Under the pieces are notes generated by a model. That model did not search any database. It was not told the origin of the DNA and saw only the letters and a list, made by a program, of their open reading frames with translations. 64,000 bases of DNA from Chitinophagaceae bacterium. GTDB taxonomy: Bacteria; Bacteroidota; Bacteroidia; Chitinophagales; Chitinophagaceae. Numbering within the stretch: the stretch's first letter is position 1; every line of letters begins with the position of its first letter. The stretch is from assembly GCA_016720745.1 (NCBI GenBank), contig JADKKA010000001.1, positions 248,001 to 312,000 on the forward strand, read 5' to 3'. Positions 51,988 to 62,244 of this stretch are shown one piece after another. The position numbers and the translations under genes were made by a program.

Positions 51988-52824
51988 ATGAAAAAATTAA
52001 TCGCCACCATCAGTTTTACAGTCCTTGCATTGACGACCATTTGTGCCCAGGATGGCACAACGGGAACCACGGTAAAAACAGCGAACTCAGGGCCTTCCAA
52101 ATCCAGCTCCAAAAAAATTAATGTGATCGCAGGAAACGGATACAAACTCGGGTTTTTTACTTCAACTTATGGTTCAAACCAGATTGAAGAAGGAGATTAC
52201 AAAGGGTCCCTGTTCTCCATCGGCTTTCCGATAAACATCAATATGAGAAAATTCATTGGACTGACGATTACTCCAGGCCTTTTTACCGTAAACACAGAGG
52301 CGAAGAACAAAGACTATGACTTTAGTTATAACAGCCAGGACAAACAATTTTATCAATTTGATATGTTTGGAGTTAATCTTCCGGTTGGACTCAAAATCAA
52401 TTTACTGGGCGACTATCTGGCCAAAGGCGAATTTTCACTGGTGGGTGGCGCAAACTTAAATCTTATCCTGAAAGCCAGGGATGAAAATGCCGATATGCTA
52501 ACAGGCACTCCCGCCTACGCTTACTATGGGTTCCTGGGGCCTGAAGAAAAAACGGGTATTGGATATTTCGGTGGAATTCAATTCAGCAAAAACAGCGGAC
52601 TGCTGACCATCCGGTATGAAGACATGGGACTGAAGCAATACACTGTCAACCGTACATCACCTTATAACCTGCCGCAAAACGAGACCAAGGTCGGCATGAA
52701 GAATACCTCTTTCACCATCAGCTATGCCATTCTTTTCGGAGCCGCAAAACGAATCAAGCGAACAAACGAAATCCTTAAAGGAGAAGGCAAACAACCTCTC
52801 AGTGAGAAGCGTGGAATATTCTGA
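51988..52824 (+). CDS. Predicted outer-membrane beta-barrel protein
   Basis: A 278-residue protein with a signal peptide (LIATISFTVLALTTICA) and a beta-rich body with alternating strands, for example FIGLTITPGLFTVNTEA, FGVNLPVGLKINLLGDYL, FSLVGGANLNLILKAR, GIGYFGGIQFSKNSGLLTIR and NTSFTISYAILFGAAKR, as in small porin-like barrels of Bacteroidota. The end is basic and polar (KRTNEILKGEGKQPL), extending beyond the barrel. It lies before the kinase operon on the same strand, 130 bases upstream, and may be part of the envelope system. Confidence 0.72.
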   Translation: MKKLIATISFTVLALTTICAQDGTTGTTVKTANSGPSKSSSKKINVIAGNGYKLGFFTSTYGSNQIEEGDYKGSLFSIGFPININMRKFIGLTITPGLFTVNTEAKNKDYDFSYNSQDKQFYQFDMFGVNLPVGLKINLLGDYLAKGEFSLVGGANLNLILKARDENADMLTGTPAYAYYGFLGPEEKTGIGYFGGIQFSKNSGLLTIRYEDMGLKQYTVNRTSPYNLPQNETKVGMKNTSFTISYAILFGAAKRIKRTNEILKGEGKQPLSEKRGIF

Positions 52825-52954
52825 TATTTCTCATAAGCAGTCAACAGCAGAAGCGGCTGCATGTCTATGCAGCCGGCTTTTAAAATAATGCCCCTGTTTT
52901 ACCAGGCCCCCTTTTGCACAGTCATCATTAGCAAAAACAAAAACCACCGCCACC

Positions 52955-54834
52955 TTGGAACTGTTCAATAAATACGTGTATGACCCCCGAACTGATATTA
53001 TCGGGAAAGGCGGTTTTGCCACAGTGTACAAAGCGCATGATAAAATACTTGAAATAGATGTAGCGCTAAAATTTTCCATACAACTGATGCCGCTACCAAG
53101 TATAATATCACCAATGAAATTAAAAGAGTCATCCGGCTGTCCCATCCGAATATTGTGAAATTCTATGGGATCGAAAGTATCACCAATACAGACATACACG
53201 GACAGGAAGAAAACATCCAGATTGGCATTATGGAACTGGCAGTGGAAGGCCAGGTTAATGCTTATCTGAAGTATCACCAACCTGATGATCAAACACTGGC
53301 ACATATATTAACCGGAATACTGGAGGGACTTAAATACCTGCACAGCCAGGGTATCATACACCGGGATATAAAACCTCAGAACATCCTGCTGGCCAGAGAC
53401 AATAATCATAACCTCATACCCAAAATTGCAGATTTTGGTATCAGCAAAACAGTGGACTCAGGCAATACCAGCGCCTCCATGCTGCTGGGTACAGTAGAAT
53501 ACATGGCCCCTGAACAATTTAGTCCGGAGAAATATGGTATCAACAAAAAAATCTCCTACAATGTGGACGTGTGGGCCTTTGGTGTAATGGTCTATAACCT
53601 GATTAAAGGGGAATACATCTTTGGAGGGAAATCTGCTGAAACTTCACCCGGTGAAATCATCAATAAAATTGTTCATCTCGAAAATATTCATCAAAAACTC
53701 TCTGAAATCAACCAGCCTTTCAGAGAACTGATCGAAAAATGCCTGGTAGTTGATGCCAACAAAAGAACCTCAGATATTGACGAGCTAATCAGCATTTTAA
53801 AAAAGAGCAGTCGTGGCACCCATCTGCCAAAATCAAATGCTCCTGCCACCCCGGCCAAAAGCAGTTCATTTACCGACAATGAGGCAACAAGGGTTATCCA
53901 AATGGATGAATTCCCTGTTAAATACAGCCCAGCAGAAGATACAAAGGTTCTTCCCTCCAACTGGACGTCTGCAAGTGCCCCGGAAATCGCAACAGAACAG
54001 CCGGCAACAACTACTACAACCGGCTCCGGTAAAAAAATTAAAATACTGGCACTAGTGCTATTTGTGTTAGCCGCAGGTACAGCCGGATTGTTCATTGCAG
54101 GAAAGAAGAAGAAGAACCTGTCTGACACTTCTTCAACAATAACTGATCATACCACCCCGGCCTGGCTGTTTGATCTGAACCAGAATATGGTTGAAATTAA
54201 AGGAACCGGAAAAACCTCTTTCAGCCTTGGCGACAACAATCAGATTCCGGAATGTGGCTGCAGCCCGGCCATTGATACACCTATTGAAGATTTTAAACTA
54301 CTGAATACGGAGGTAACACAGGGTCTCTGGGAAAAAGTAATGCAGGATGGCAGGTTTACTGCCAAAGCAGATACGGCTAAACCGGCCTATAACATATCCT
54401 GGAGAGAAGCACAGCAATTCATTACTAAACTAAACAGCATTGCCGGAAATTCTTCAGAGAAAGCCTACCGGCTACCTTCTGAAGCAGAATGGGAATATGC
54501 CGTTAAAATGTACGGGCCAGACCCTGACATCACCAGGATTGAAGACTATGCCTGGACAAAAAATAACAGTCAGTCCCTTCAGGCTGTAAAACAAAAAAAA
54601 CCATTTAAAAATGGCCTGTACGATATGTACGGAAATGTATACGAATGGTGCGACAACTGGTACAAAGGATACCAGGAATACAACAGCACAAGCATACCAC
54701 CGGATTCCAATAAAGTACTCCGGGGTGGTGACTATAAAAACGCAGTGGAGCTGATTAGCCCGACTTTCCGCAATAGTGACCGATTGGACCTGGCATCAGA
54801 AACCATAGGATTCAGGATCGCACAGCACAAATAA
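52955..54834 (+). CDS. Membrane Ser/Thr protein kinase fused to an FGE-sulfatase-like domain (frameshifted)
   Basis: Bacterial kinase of Hanks type with about 626 residues after repair. G-loop IIGKGGFATVYKA, VALKF Lys, a C-helix Glu (NEIKRV) in the shifted frame, IIHRDIKPQNILL, ADFGISK and GTVEYMAPEQ are all present. After a Pro/Thr-rich linker comes one membrane helix (ILALVLFVLAAGTAGLFIAG), then an FGE/SUMF1-like domain (LLNTEVTQGLWEKVM, AYRLPSEAEWEYAVKM, GNVYEWCDNWYKG, RGGDYKNA). The frame breaks near 53078: one missing base there restores SNTTDAATKYNITNEI. The start is TTG at 52955. Pkn1-type kinases carry the same pairing. It is first of the operon with PP2C and FHA genes. Confidence 0.87.
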
Positions 54835-54840
54835 ATAACT

Positions 54841-55797
54841 ATGCAAAACGAAATATATATTCTAAATGAAATCGGGAACCGGGAAAATCTGGAAGATGCC
54901 ATCTCTCCTGTCCACCCGGGCAAACCACCTGTTTTTGTAGTTTGCGATGGAGTAGGTGGTAATAATTTCGGGGAAGTAGCCTCTCAAAAAGCAGTGGAGA
55001 GCTTCTACCAAACTTTATGCAGCCAATATATCAATATCCAGCACCTCCCCTCCTTCAAAAAATGCATCGGGCACTCTTTATTTAAGTTCACAACCGTCCT
55101 CCAGGATTTCATAACAGAACATCCCACAGGCAAAAATGCAAGCTCCACCCTCACAGCATTGCTGATAAAAAATCAATCAGCCTTCCTCGCCTGGTGTGGG
55201 GACAGCCGTATCTATCATTTTCGTAAAGGTGAAATACTATTCCGATCAAGAGACCACTCCCTGGTACAAGATCTGGTCGACAACCAGTTAATCACTGAAA
55301 AAGAAGCAGCGCATCATCCCCAGAAAAATGTGATAACCAAAAGCCTGCACCAAAAGACAGATGCAGCAGATATTCAACTGCATGAAATCAAAAAAATGGA
55401 AGCAGGCGACTTTTTACTTCTTTGTACCGACGGGTTGCTGGAACAATGTACAGAAGAACGATTAATGCAAATTTTTAAAAATGAATCAGCCAAACAGACA
55501 ACCAACTATGCTGCTGTTATCAATACAATTTGTGCGGGCCATACACAGGACAACTACTCTATGATGCTGATTCGGTATGCGGGCCAGCGAAAAGGAAGAA
55601 AATGGATCTACCTGCTGGCAATACTGCTTGTGAGCCTTGCAGCTGCCATCCTGCTGCTTCCCGGAAAACCAGCTTCTAAAAAAATTGAAACTCCAAAAGA
55701 TACAGGAGTAAGCAAAATAACAGCTGACAGTAATACCAGGAGATCAAACTTTAAAACAGGCATCCCTGACCAGCATACGGAAACTAAACAAAAATAA
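54841..55797 (+). CDS. PP2C-type protein phosphatase with C-terminal membrane helix
   Basis: A 318-residue phosphatase, the likely counter-enzyme of the kinase upstream (6 bases away). PPM motifs: NRENLEDAI, FVVCDGVGGNNFGEVAS (metal Asp-Gly), SSTLTALLIKNQSAFLAWCGDSRIYHF, DFLLLCTDGLLEQC and HTQDNYSMMLI (metal-binding Asp). A single hydrophobic helix (WIYLLAILLVSLAAAILLLP) near residue 260 and a ~45-residue polar tail place the catalytic domain on the cytoplasmic side. Confidence 0.93.
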   Translation: MQNEIYILNEIGNRENLEDAISPVHPGKPPVFVVCDGVGGNNFGEVASQKAVESFYQTLCSQYINIQHLPSFKKCIGHSLFKFTTVLQDFITEHPTGKNASSTLTALLIKNQSAFLAWCGDSRIYHFRKGEILFRSRDHSLVQDLVDNQLITEKEAAHHPQKNVITKSLHQKTDAADIQLHEIKKMEAGDFLLLCTDGLLEQCTEERLMQIFKNESAKQTTNYAAVINTICAGHTQDNYSMMLIRYAGQRKGRKWIYLLAILLVSLAAAILLLPGKPASKKIETPKDTGVSKITADSNTRRSNFKTGIPDQHTETKQK

Positions 55798-55883
55798 ACT
55801 ACCCGCCACCAACAGACATATTTTATCCTCCGGAATAGAAAATAAACGGAGACATCAGTATAAAATGAATACAAAAAATAACA

Positions 55884-57812
55884 ATGGGAGAAAGCGCAGA
55901 TAAAATACTAGAGCACCTCAAAGAAATACTGGTAGAAGCAGAAGAACTGAAGCAAAAGATTCTCAGTTACGAACATACCACCCATAATGCATATAATGAA
56001 ATTATAAGCTTTGAGAGTAAAATACAGGTGATCATCACTGATACCAAATCAGCTTCTGACCTGGCCAGGCAATGTGCTATTGACGCCAAAAATGATGCGC
56101 AAAGCACAGAACAATTGAAACAGGATTCCCTTACAGACACACAGATCATTGAACAAAATAAACAAGCTGCCCTTGCTGATGCACAAGAAGCTGAAAAACA
56201 AAAGCAACAGGCAATCTCGGATGCGCAGGAAATAGAAAAACTAAAACAGGATGTTATTGCTGATGCGCAGGAAACGGAAAAGCAGAAACAACAGGCCATG
56301 ACCGATGCGCAGGAAACGGAGAAACAAAAACAACTGGCTATCAGCGATGCACAGGAAGCGGAGAAGCAGAAACAAATGGCGCTGAGTGATGCACAGGAGG
56401 CCGAGAAATTCAAACAGGATGCGCTGAGTGATGCCCAGGAGACGGAAAAGCAAAAGCAACAGGCCATGAGTGATGCCCAGGAAGCCGAGAAATTCAAGCA
56501 GGATGCCATGAATGATGCACAAGAGACAGAGAAGCAGAAGCAACAGGCCATGAGTGATGCCCAGGAAGCAGAAAAATTCAAGCAGGATGCCATGAATGAT
56601 GCGCAGGAGACGGAAAAGCAGAAGCAACAGGCTATGAGTGATGCCCAGGAAGCAGAAAAATTCAAGCAGGATGCCATGAATGATGCGCAGGAAACAGAAA
56701 AACAAAAACAAAACGCCATTAGTGATGCGCAGGAAGCCGAGAAATTTAAGCAGGACGCCATGAACGATGCACAAGCAGCTGAAAAGGCCAAATCAGATGC
56801 ACAAGCTGATGCACAAGCGGCTGATAAAGCCAGGAACGATGCACAAACAGATGCCCAGGAAGCAGATCGTGCCAAGCAGGAAGCACTGGCTGATGCCAGA
56901 GAAACGGAACGGCTCAAACAGGACATCACACAGGATGCGCAGCTAACAGAAAAAGCCAAACAAGACGCACTGAATGACGCACAGGAAGCTGAAAAAGCAA
57001 AAAATGATGTTTTACAGGATGCACAGCAAATTGAGCAGGCAAGAGCTGATGTAGTCAATGACGCACAGCAGGCAGAAAAGGCTAAACAGGATGTAATGCA
57101 GGATGCAGCCGAGACAGAAAAATTAAAACAGGACGCCTTATCTGACTCCAAAGAAGTGGAAAAAGCAAAACAGGATGCCCTTCAGGATGCAAAAGAAGCT
57201 GAAAAAGCAAAACAGGATGCTATAAACGACGCAAAAGAAGCTGAAAAATTCAAACAGGATGCACTTCAGGATGCAAAAGATTCTGAAAAATACAAACAAG
57301 ATGCATTAGCAGATGCACAAGCTGCTGAACGGCTTCTGCAAGCTATTCAACAGGATGCAAAAGAAACTGAAACATACAGACTGGCAGCACAACAGGACGC
57401 AAAAGATACAGAGACACTGAAACAGAAAGCACAACAGGAAGTCAAGGAAGCAGAAACCGCCAGTGATAAAGCACAACAGGAAGCCAAAGAGGCTCAATCA
57501 GAGTCTGACCGGGCTAAAAAAGAGGCTGATGAAGCGCAGCAATTTGCTGAACGGGCAAGGATGAATGCGGAGGATGCAGACCGGTTTGCAGAAAATGCCA
57601 GGCGGTATGCCCAGGAATCTATGGAGTCTGCCGGTAATGCAGCAAGATATGCCAGTGAGACAAAAAATGAGATGGATGTAGCGCAGCGATTTGTTGGCGA
57701 AATGCAAACTGATTCCTCAAGTGCAGACAAAGCAGCAAGAGATGCCGAAGAAAGCATGCGAAACGCACAAACAGCAGAAAGAAGAGCAGAAAATGCAGCA
57801 AATAGCATTTAA
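55884..57812 (+). CDS. Long repetitive coiled-coil protein, 14-residue repeats
   Basis: A 642-residue, highly charged protein with no signal peptide or membrane helix. From about residue 75 to 500 it consists of 14-residue repeats such as DAQEAEKFKQDAMN and DAQETEKQKQQAMS, i.e. two heptads each, predicted to form a very long coiled coil. The repeat is 42 bases in the DNA; near 56465-56716 three 84-base double units are almost identical, marking recent expansion. The ends (residues 1-70 and 500-642, ENAARYASETKNEMDVAQRF) are also helical but irregular. It follows the phosphatase gene and precedes a paralogue by 10 bases. Probable filament or scaffold (inference). Confidence 0.85.
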   Translation: MGESADKILEHLKEILVEAEELKQKILSYEHTTHNAYNEIISFESKIQVIITDTKSASDLARQCAIDAKNDAQSTEQLKQDSLTDTQIIEQNKQAALADAQEAEKQKQQAISDAQEIEKLKQDVIADAQETEKQKQQAMTDAQETEKQKQLAISDAQEAEKQKQMALSDAQEAEKFKQDALSDAQETEKQKQQAMSDAQEAEKFKQDAMNDAQETEKQKQQAMSDAQEAEKFKQDAMNDAQETEKQKQQAMSDAQEAEKFKQDAMNDAQETEKQKQNAISDAQEAEKFKQDAMNDAQAAEKAKSDAQADAQAADKARNDAQTDAQEADRAKQEALADARETERLKQDITQDAQLTEKAKQDALNDAQEAEKAKNDVLQDAQQIEQARADVVNDAQQAEKAKQDVMQDAAETEKLKQDALSDSKEVEKAKQDALQDAKEAEKAKQDAINDAKEAEKFKQDALQDAKDSEKYKQDALADAQAAERLLQAIQQDAKETETYRLAAQQDAKDTETLKQKAQQEVKEAETASDKAQQEAKEAQSESDRAKKEADEAQQFAERARMNAEDADRFAENARRYAQESMESAGNAARYASETKNEMDVAQRFVGEMQTDSSSADKAARDAEESMRNAQTAERRAENAANSI

Positions 57813-57822
57813 ATAGCGTGAT

Positions 57823-59790
57823 ATGTCAGCTGAAAAAGAAATCTTAAAAACCGCCAAAAGCATTTTAAAGGAGCTTCTCTTAATCGAACAGTTGCTCGAA
57901 GGAAAAGTGCATGGCTATAATCAGACCAGCGAAAATGCCAGCCTGCTTGTATCAACGGCTACCGGCAATGTAGCCGTTATTCAACAAAATCTCTCTCTTG
58001 CAAAAACAGAATCCCTTCAGGCAGAGCAGGCCATGCAGGCTGCACGGGATGATAACCGGTTTATTGAAAACCTAAAACAGGAGGCACAGGGTTATGCATC
58101 TGAAACAGAAACTGCAAAACAAAATATCATTGCCGACCAGCTGGATATTCAAAAGTATAAGCAACAAGCTGTTTCAGAAGCACAGGAAACTGAAAAGCAA
58201 AAGCAAAATGCAATAAATGATGCAATAGAAACCAACAAATTTAAACAAGATGCCACAAGCGATGCACAGGATGCAGAAAAGCAAAAACAAGATGCGATCG
58301 CAGACGCCCAGGAAGCCGAAAAATTAAAACAACAGGCACAGGCCGCTCAGCTGGAAACAGAAAAACAAAAACAAAACGCCATTAGTGATGCGCAGGAAAC
58401 CGAGAAATTAAAACAGCAGGCACAGGCTGCTCAACTGGAAACTGAAAAACAGAAACAAAACGCCATCAGCGATGCACAGGAAACCGAGAAACTAAAACAG
58501 CAGGCACAGGCCGCTCAGCTGGAAACTGAAAAACAGAAACAAAACGCCATCAGCGATGCACAGGAAACCGAGAAACTGAAACAGCAGGCACAGGCCGCTC
58601 AACAGGAAACAGAAAAGCTAAAACAGGAAGCGATCAGTGATGCACAGGAAACAGAGCAAAACAAACAAAAAGCACTGACCAATGCCAATGAAACTGAAAA
58701 ACTGAAAAACGAGACACTAAATGACGCCAGAGAAGCAGAACAATCAAAAACAAATGCGGAAGCTGATGCCCGGGAAACGGAAAGATTGAAACAGGACGCG
58801 TTGAACACTTCAAAAGAAACAGAACGAATTAAGCAGGATGCCCTGACTGATGCACAGGAAGCTGAGAAACAAAAGCAAGACGCCCTGCGAGATGCCCAGG
58901 AAGCCGAAAACAGCAAACAAAAAGTTATAGCCGATGTTCAGGAAGCTGAACGCGAAAAGCAAAAAGGGCTAACCTCATCAAATGAAGTTGAAAGGCAAAA
59001 GACCATGGTTCTTGGCTTTTCAACTGAAACAGAAAGGTTAAAACAACAGTTGAGACCGGATATCCAGGAACTAGAAAGAGTGAAACAAGAGATCCTTGCA
59101 GAAAGTAAGGAAATAGACAAGGCAAAAGAGGAAACAAAGAATGACGCGCTTGAAGCTAAAACAGCCAGACAGGAATTACAAAAACTGGCGGCTGAGACTG
59201 AGAGTATTAAAAACGATATACAGGCCGATGCGGCAGAAGCTGACAGGGCCAGGATGCAACTGACAGATGATGCAACAACAGCCGAATCAGAAAAACAACG
59301 CGCAGCAGCAGATGCCCAGGCGGCCGACTACGCCAGAGTAAATGCAGACTCGGACCTGTTCATGATAAAAAGCGATGCAAATCGTACCATGCAACAGCTT
59401 AAAGAAACTACCCAGTATGCAGAAGAGGCCAAAACCTACAGCAGTGCTGCATTAAAAGAAAGTGCCAGAGCAAATACAGCAGCCGACGACTCTACCCAGT
59501 CCAAACAAAGAGCCGCACAGCAGGAACCAGAAGCAAAAGCAGAAGCCGACAAAGCATACACGAATGAATTACAGGCGAAAGACAGCCGGGAAGAAGCAAG
59601 AATTTATGGGGAACGTCTTTTTACAGATTATGAAGACAGCAAAAAACTTCTCTCCCAAACCACAGAAAGCTCTTCCCGATCCGAATTAGCCGCTCAGGAA
59701 GCAGAACAGGCTGCCAACAGTGCAGAGTACTGGAAAGAAGTGGCGCTTGACAAGAGAAGAAGTAAATACATGTACGGCGGAGATTCATAA
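57823..59790 (+). CDS. Second long coiled-coil protein, 14/28-residue repeats
   Basis: A 655-residue paralogue of the preceding protein. The N-terminal ~120 residues (EILKTAKSILKELLLIEQLL) differ from it, then repeats follow. A 28-residue supra-repeat made of two 14-mers (LKQQAQAAQLETEK plus QKQNAISDAQETEK) is repeated about three and a half times near 58330-58620. A 45-base stretch (58354-58398) is identical to one in the first gene. The C-terminus is acidic and irregular, ending KKYMYGGDS-like RSKYMYGGDS. Both proteins probably associate with each other or with the FHA/membrane proteins downstream. Confidence 0.85.
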   Translation: MSAEKEILKTAKSILKELLLIEQLLEGKVHGYNQTSENASLLVSTATGNVAVIQQNLSLAKTESLQAEQAMQAARDDNRFIENLKQEAQGYASETETAKQNIIADQLDIQKYKQQAVSEAQETEKQKQNAINDAIETNKFKQDATSDAQDAEKQKQDAIADAQEAEKLKQQAQAAQLETEKQKQNAISDAQETEKLKQQAQAAQLETEKQKQNAISDAQETEKLKQQAQAAQLETEKQKQNAISDAQETEKLKQQAQAAQQETEKLKQEAISDAQETEQNKQKALTNANETEKLKNETLNDAREAEQSKTNAEADARETERLKQDALNTSKETERIKQDALTDAQEAEKQKQDALRDAQEAENSKQKVIADVQEAEREKQKGLTSSNEVERQKTMVLGFSTETERLKQQLRPDIQELERVKQEILAESKEIDKAKEETKNDALEAKTARQELQKLAAETESIKNDIQADAAEADRARMQLTDDATTAESEKQRAAADAQAADYARVNADSDLFMIKSDANRTMQQLKETTQYAEEAKTYSSAALKESARANTAADDSTQSKQRAAQQEPEAKAEADKAYTNELQAKDSREEARIYGERLFTDYEDSKKLLSQTTESSSRSELAAQEAEQAANSAEYWKEVALDKRRSKYMYGGDS

Positions 59791-59799
59791 ACTTAAAAT

Positions 59800-60522
59800 A
59801 TGACAAAAGAAGAAATTTTTGAATTCCTTGAAATCGCACCAACTGCCAAAGAAGCAGAGTTGAAAACGCGAATCCATGAAAAAATGAAATACTTTTCTCA
59901 GCTACTGGAGAATGCGCCAAATGATTTTATAAAAAAATTACATCAGTTGAATTTGCAGAAGCTGTCGGATATTCATCAGCAGTTATTTCACAGCCCTTTT
60001 AGTAAAGTAAATACAAGTCCCACCTCTGCTGTCTCCTATCCCATCGTTGAAAAAAGAAGAGATTCGCAGAAGCAGGAAAAGAGCCCTTCTTCCGGCAGCC
60101 ACCTGGAGGACCAGCAGCCCATTGTGGCCTGGCTGATCAGCCATACAGAAAACCAACCCACTACTACCTATAATTTACACCGCGGCCGGAATATTATTGG
60201 CCGAAAGTCCAGTTCATCAGGTCCTGATATTTTATCTATTGACGACAATTACATCAGTCGCCGGCATGCGGTAATTGAATGTAGTAATACAAATTATGTG
60301 TATGACATAGGCGAGCTGGAGGGAAAAAGCAGTACCAATGGGATATTTCTAAACGCCAACCCTTCAAGAATCAGCAAAAAAACCCTGCTCCATGAAGGTG
60401 ACACTTTACAAATTGGTATGACAAAGCTGGTTTTCAAGATTAATCACCAGGGCAATCTGAAAGAAATTACAGATGAAATAGAACAATCTGTATACCTGAA
60501 AACAGTCGTTATTGACCTCTAA
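59800..60522 (+). CDS. FHA-domain protein with J-like N-terminal helices
   Basis: A 240-residue cytoplasmic protein. Residues ~4-60 (FEFLEIAPTAKEAELKTRIH) are helical and reminiscent of J-domain-like segments, without the HPD motif. A linker leads to the FHA domain at ~120-220: GRNIIGRKSSSSGPDILSID, DDNYISRRHAVIEC (phosphothreonine-binding Ser-Arg-Arg-His), and GKSSTNGIFLN. It should read phosphothreonine marks set by the kinase two enzymes upstream and removed by the phosphatase. It follows the coiled-coil gene by nine bases. Confidence 0.92.
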   Translation: MTKEEIFEFLEIAPTAKEAELKTRIHEKMKYFSQLLENAPNDFIKKLHQLNLQKLSDIHQQLFHSPFSKVNTSPTSAVSYPIVEKRRDSQKQEKSPSSGSHLEDQQPIVAWLISHTENQPTTTYNLHRGRNIIGRKSSSSGPDILSIDDNYISRRHAVIECSNTNYVYDIGELEGKSSTNGIFLNANPSRISKKTLLHEGDTLQIGMTKLVFKINHQGNLKEITDEIEQSVYLKTVVIDL

Positions 60523-60534
60523 ATACAGAAAACT

Positions 60535-62238
60535 ATGAATCAGTTTGAATTTATACCAGCATTGATCGGTCAGGTGCAGAAAGATGTAGGCTTCAGTAAC
60601 CAGACCGGATTCTTTGAAACAGCCCAGATCGAAAGTCAGAAAATAGTTGAAGAGAAAAACCTTTGGATTGACGTATTCTATAGCGAAACCGGAGTGGCCG
60701 AAGTACGGAAACTTATACAGCAATTTCGGCAAGAATCCATAGGAGAAATTAAGCTTCGTTTTCTCCCAAATGAATCCTTTACACCTGTTTCCTACCCTAT
60801 CTTCCTGACATCGGTTGCAATTCTGGTGATCGATGACGATTTCATGGAAAGAAATATTTTAGACCGCCTGCTGAGGTGCAGAAAAGATCAATACAAAATC
60901 ATTTGGGTCTTAGACTACACAGGCAAAGAATCAATGGAAAGAGAATTGTCCTTAAAATTTCGCCGTGCAGACAGAATCATATATAAAAATATGAAAACAG
61001 CTCCTGGCGCCGAAACTGTCCTGACTGAACTGAATCAGGCCCTGACACCTGCAGAGAAGGAAATTTGTATCCGGCTTGGAATGGCCCAAAGCCTGGAGCC
61101 ATTAATAGAGTTAATGAAAGAAACGGTGTCCCGGGAAAACAGCATTCTCCAAACCAGAAAACTGACAAATTCATTTGACAGTCAAATTATCCGAAAAGAA
61201 GAAACGCAGAATATAAGTACCGAAATAACCAACTACTCCAAACAGTTGCTTCAAAAGAATCTGATAGAACTGGAAAAATCCTTTCGCCAGAAATATGAAG
61301 ACCTGAACAAACCCAATGTCGGATTCTTTGCCTTATCCACAACCAGTTTTGCGGAACAAATCAATACCCTGCAATACGAGGAACTCGCAGAAAAAAGCGA
61401 AAAATTCCAAACCACATTACCTGCTCAAATTACTGAAAGCTTTCTTCAGGAAAATGAAACGGCTCTTTTACGGGAATTCAATAAAGACAGAGCATATGTT
61501 GATACAATTATATCTGATATCATTCAAAAAATTAACCTCCTGATACAGGAAAAAATTAAACTAACAATTCCAGGTGATTTTTCCGGTATCCAGCTCGTTA
61601 GCAATGAAAGAATCCTGAAAAGCAGCAACTATATTCAACGAATTTACCAGGGTGAAACGACCAAGAAAGGAGCTATGGAATACTTTGTGGCTTTGCGTGA
61701 TTATACCGGTCTGATGATGGTGGTAGTGGGACTGCTGGCACCGCTAAATATGATCGCCAGTGCCTCTGATGGCACTTTTGGTGGTCCTTTTGCAAAATTT
61801 CTGAAAAGTATAGCCACATGGGTAAAGCTGGGAACAGCGATGATCACGGCTGCATTAATCGTATACGGAATCCATGATCTTAGAAAGAGAATTCCCAGAA
61901 AACGAAAAGAGGAAAGAGACAGAGAAACCGCTAAAGCAAAAGAAAATATAATTCAGGAAGGAAAAAGAATTTATTCTGAGGCCTCCAGGGACTGGGTTCA
62001 GAATATCACAGCCTGGTTAAAAGATGTAGCCAATCAAATATCACTTGAAGTCGACAAAGCACTCAGGACAGTAACTGATAAAAAGATGCAGCATTTAGCG
62101 CAGGAAAAAAACACCCAATCCAGAAATCAAATGGCCATTGAGAATTCACTTAAAGGGATTCAAAATGCAGAACGCTCACTTAGTTCGGCGGTTTCTAAAT
62201 TTCAGGAGGCAAAACAAACATTAAAGCTCAGTAAATAA
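60535..62238 (+). CDS. Membrane protein resembling a dynamin-like protein without a P-loop
   Basis: A 567-residue protein. Residues ~75-165 resemble the latter part of a dynamin-type G domain (TSVAILVIDDDFMERNILDR, YKIIWVLDYTGKESMERELS, a G4-like region), but no GxxxxGKS P-loop or DxxG is present, so GTP binding is unlikely. A long helical part follows, then two close membrane helices (GLMMVVVGLLAPLNMIAS and AMITAALIVYGIHDL, ~395-450), then an amphipathic helical tail (NIIQEGKRIYSEASRD). This is the layout of bacterial dynamin-like proteins with the first half eroded. It begins 12 bases after the FHA gene. Membrane remodelling or scaffolding is a guess. Confidence 0.6.
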   Translation: MNQFEFIPALIGQVQKDVGFSNQTGFFETAQIESQKIVEEKNLWIDVFYSETGVAEVRKLIQQFRQESIGEIKLRFLPNESFTPVSYPIFLTSVAILVIDDDFMERNILDRLLRCRKDQYKIIWVLDYTGKESMERELSLKFRRADRIIYKNMKTAPGAETVLTELNQALTPAEKEICIRLGMAQSLEPLIELMKETVSRENSILQTRKLTNSFDSQIIRKEETQNISTEITNYSKQLLQKNLIELEKSFRQKYEDLNKPNVGFFALSTTSFAEQINTLQYEELAEKSEKFQTTLPAQITESFLQENETALLREFNKDRAYVDTIISDIIQKINLLIQEKIKLTIPGDFSGIQLVSNERILKSSNYIQRIYQGETTKKGAMEYFVALRDYTGLMMVVVGLLAPLNMIASASDGTFGGPFAKFLKSIATWVKLGTAMITAALIVYGIHDLRKRIPRKRKEERDRETAKAKENIIQEGKRIYSEASRDWVQNITAWLKDVANQISLEVDKALRTVTDKKMQHLAQEKNTQSRNQMAIENSLKGIQNAERSLSSAVSKFQEAKQTLKLSK

Positions 62239-62244
62239 CAAATC

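Noticed and set aside
55967..57151. 394-residue open frame on the minus strand, Ser/Cys/Ala-rich
   Set aside because: It lies opposite the 42-base repeats of the coiled-coil gene; the low-complexity CFSVSCAS pattern is only the reverse reading of those repeats.
56160..58620. Regular 42/84-base repeats considered as a CRISPR array
   Set aside because: The repeats are contiguous without unique spacers, stay in frame, and encode heptads of a coiled coil.
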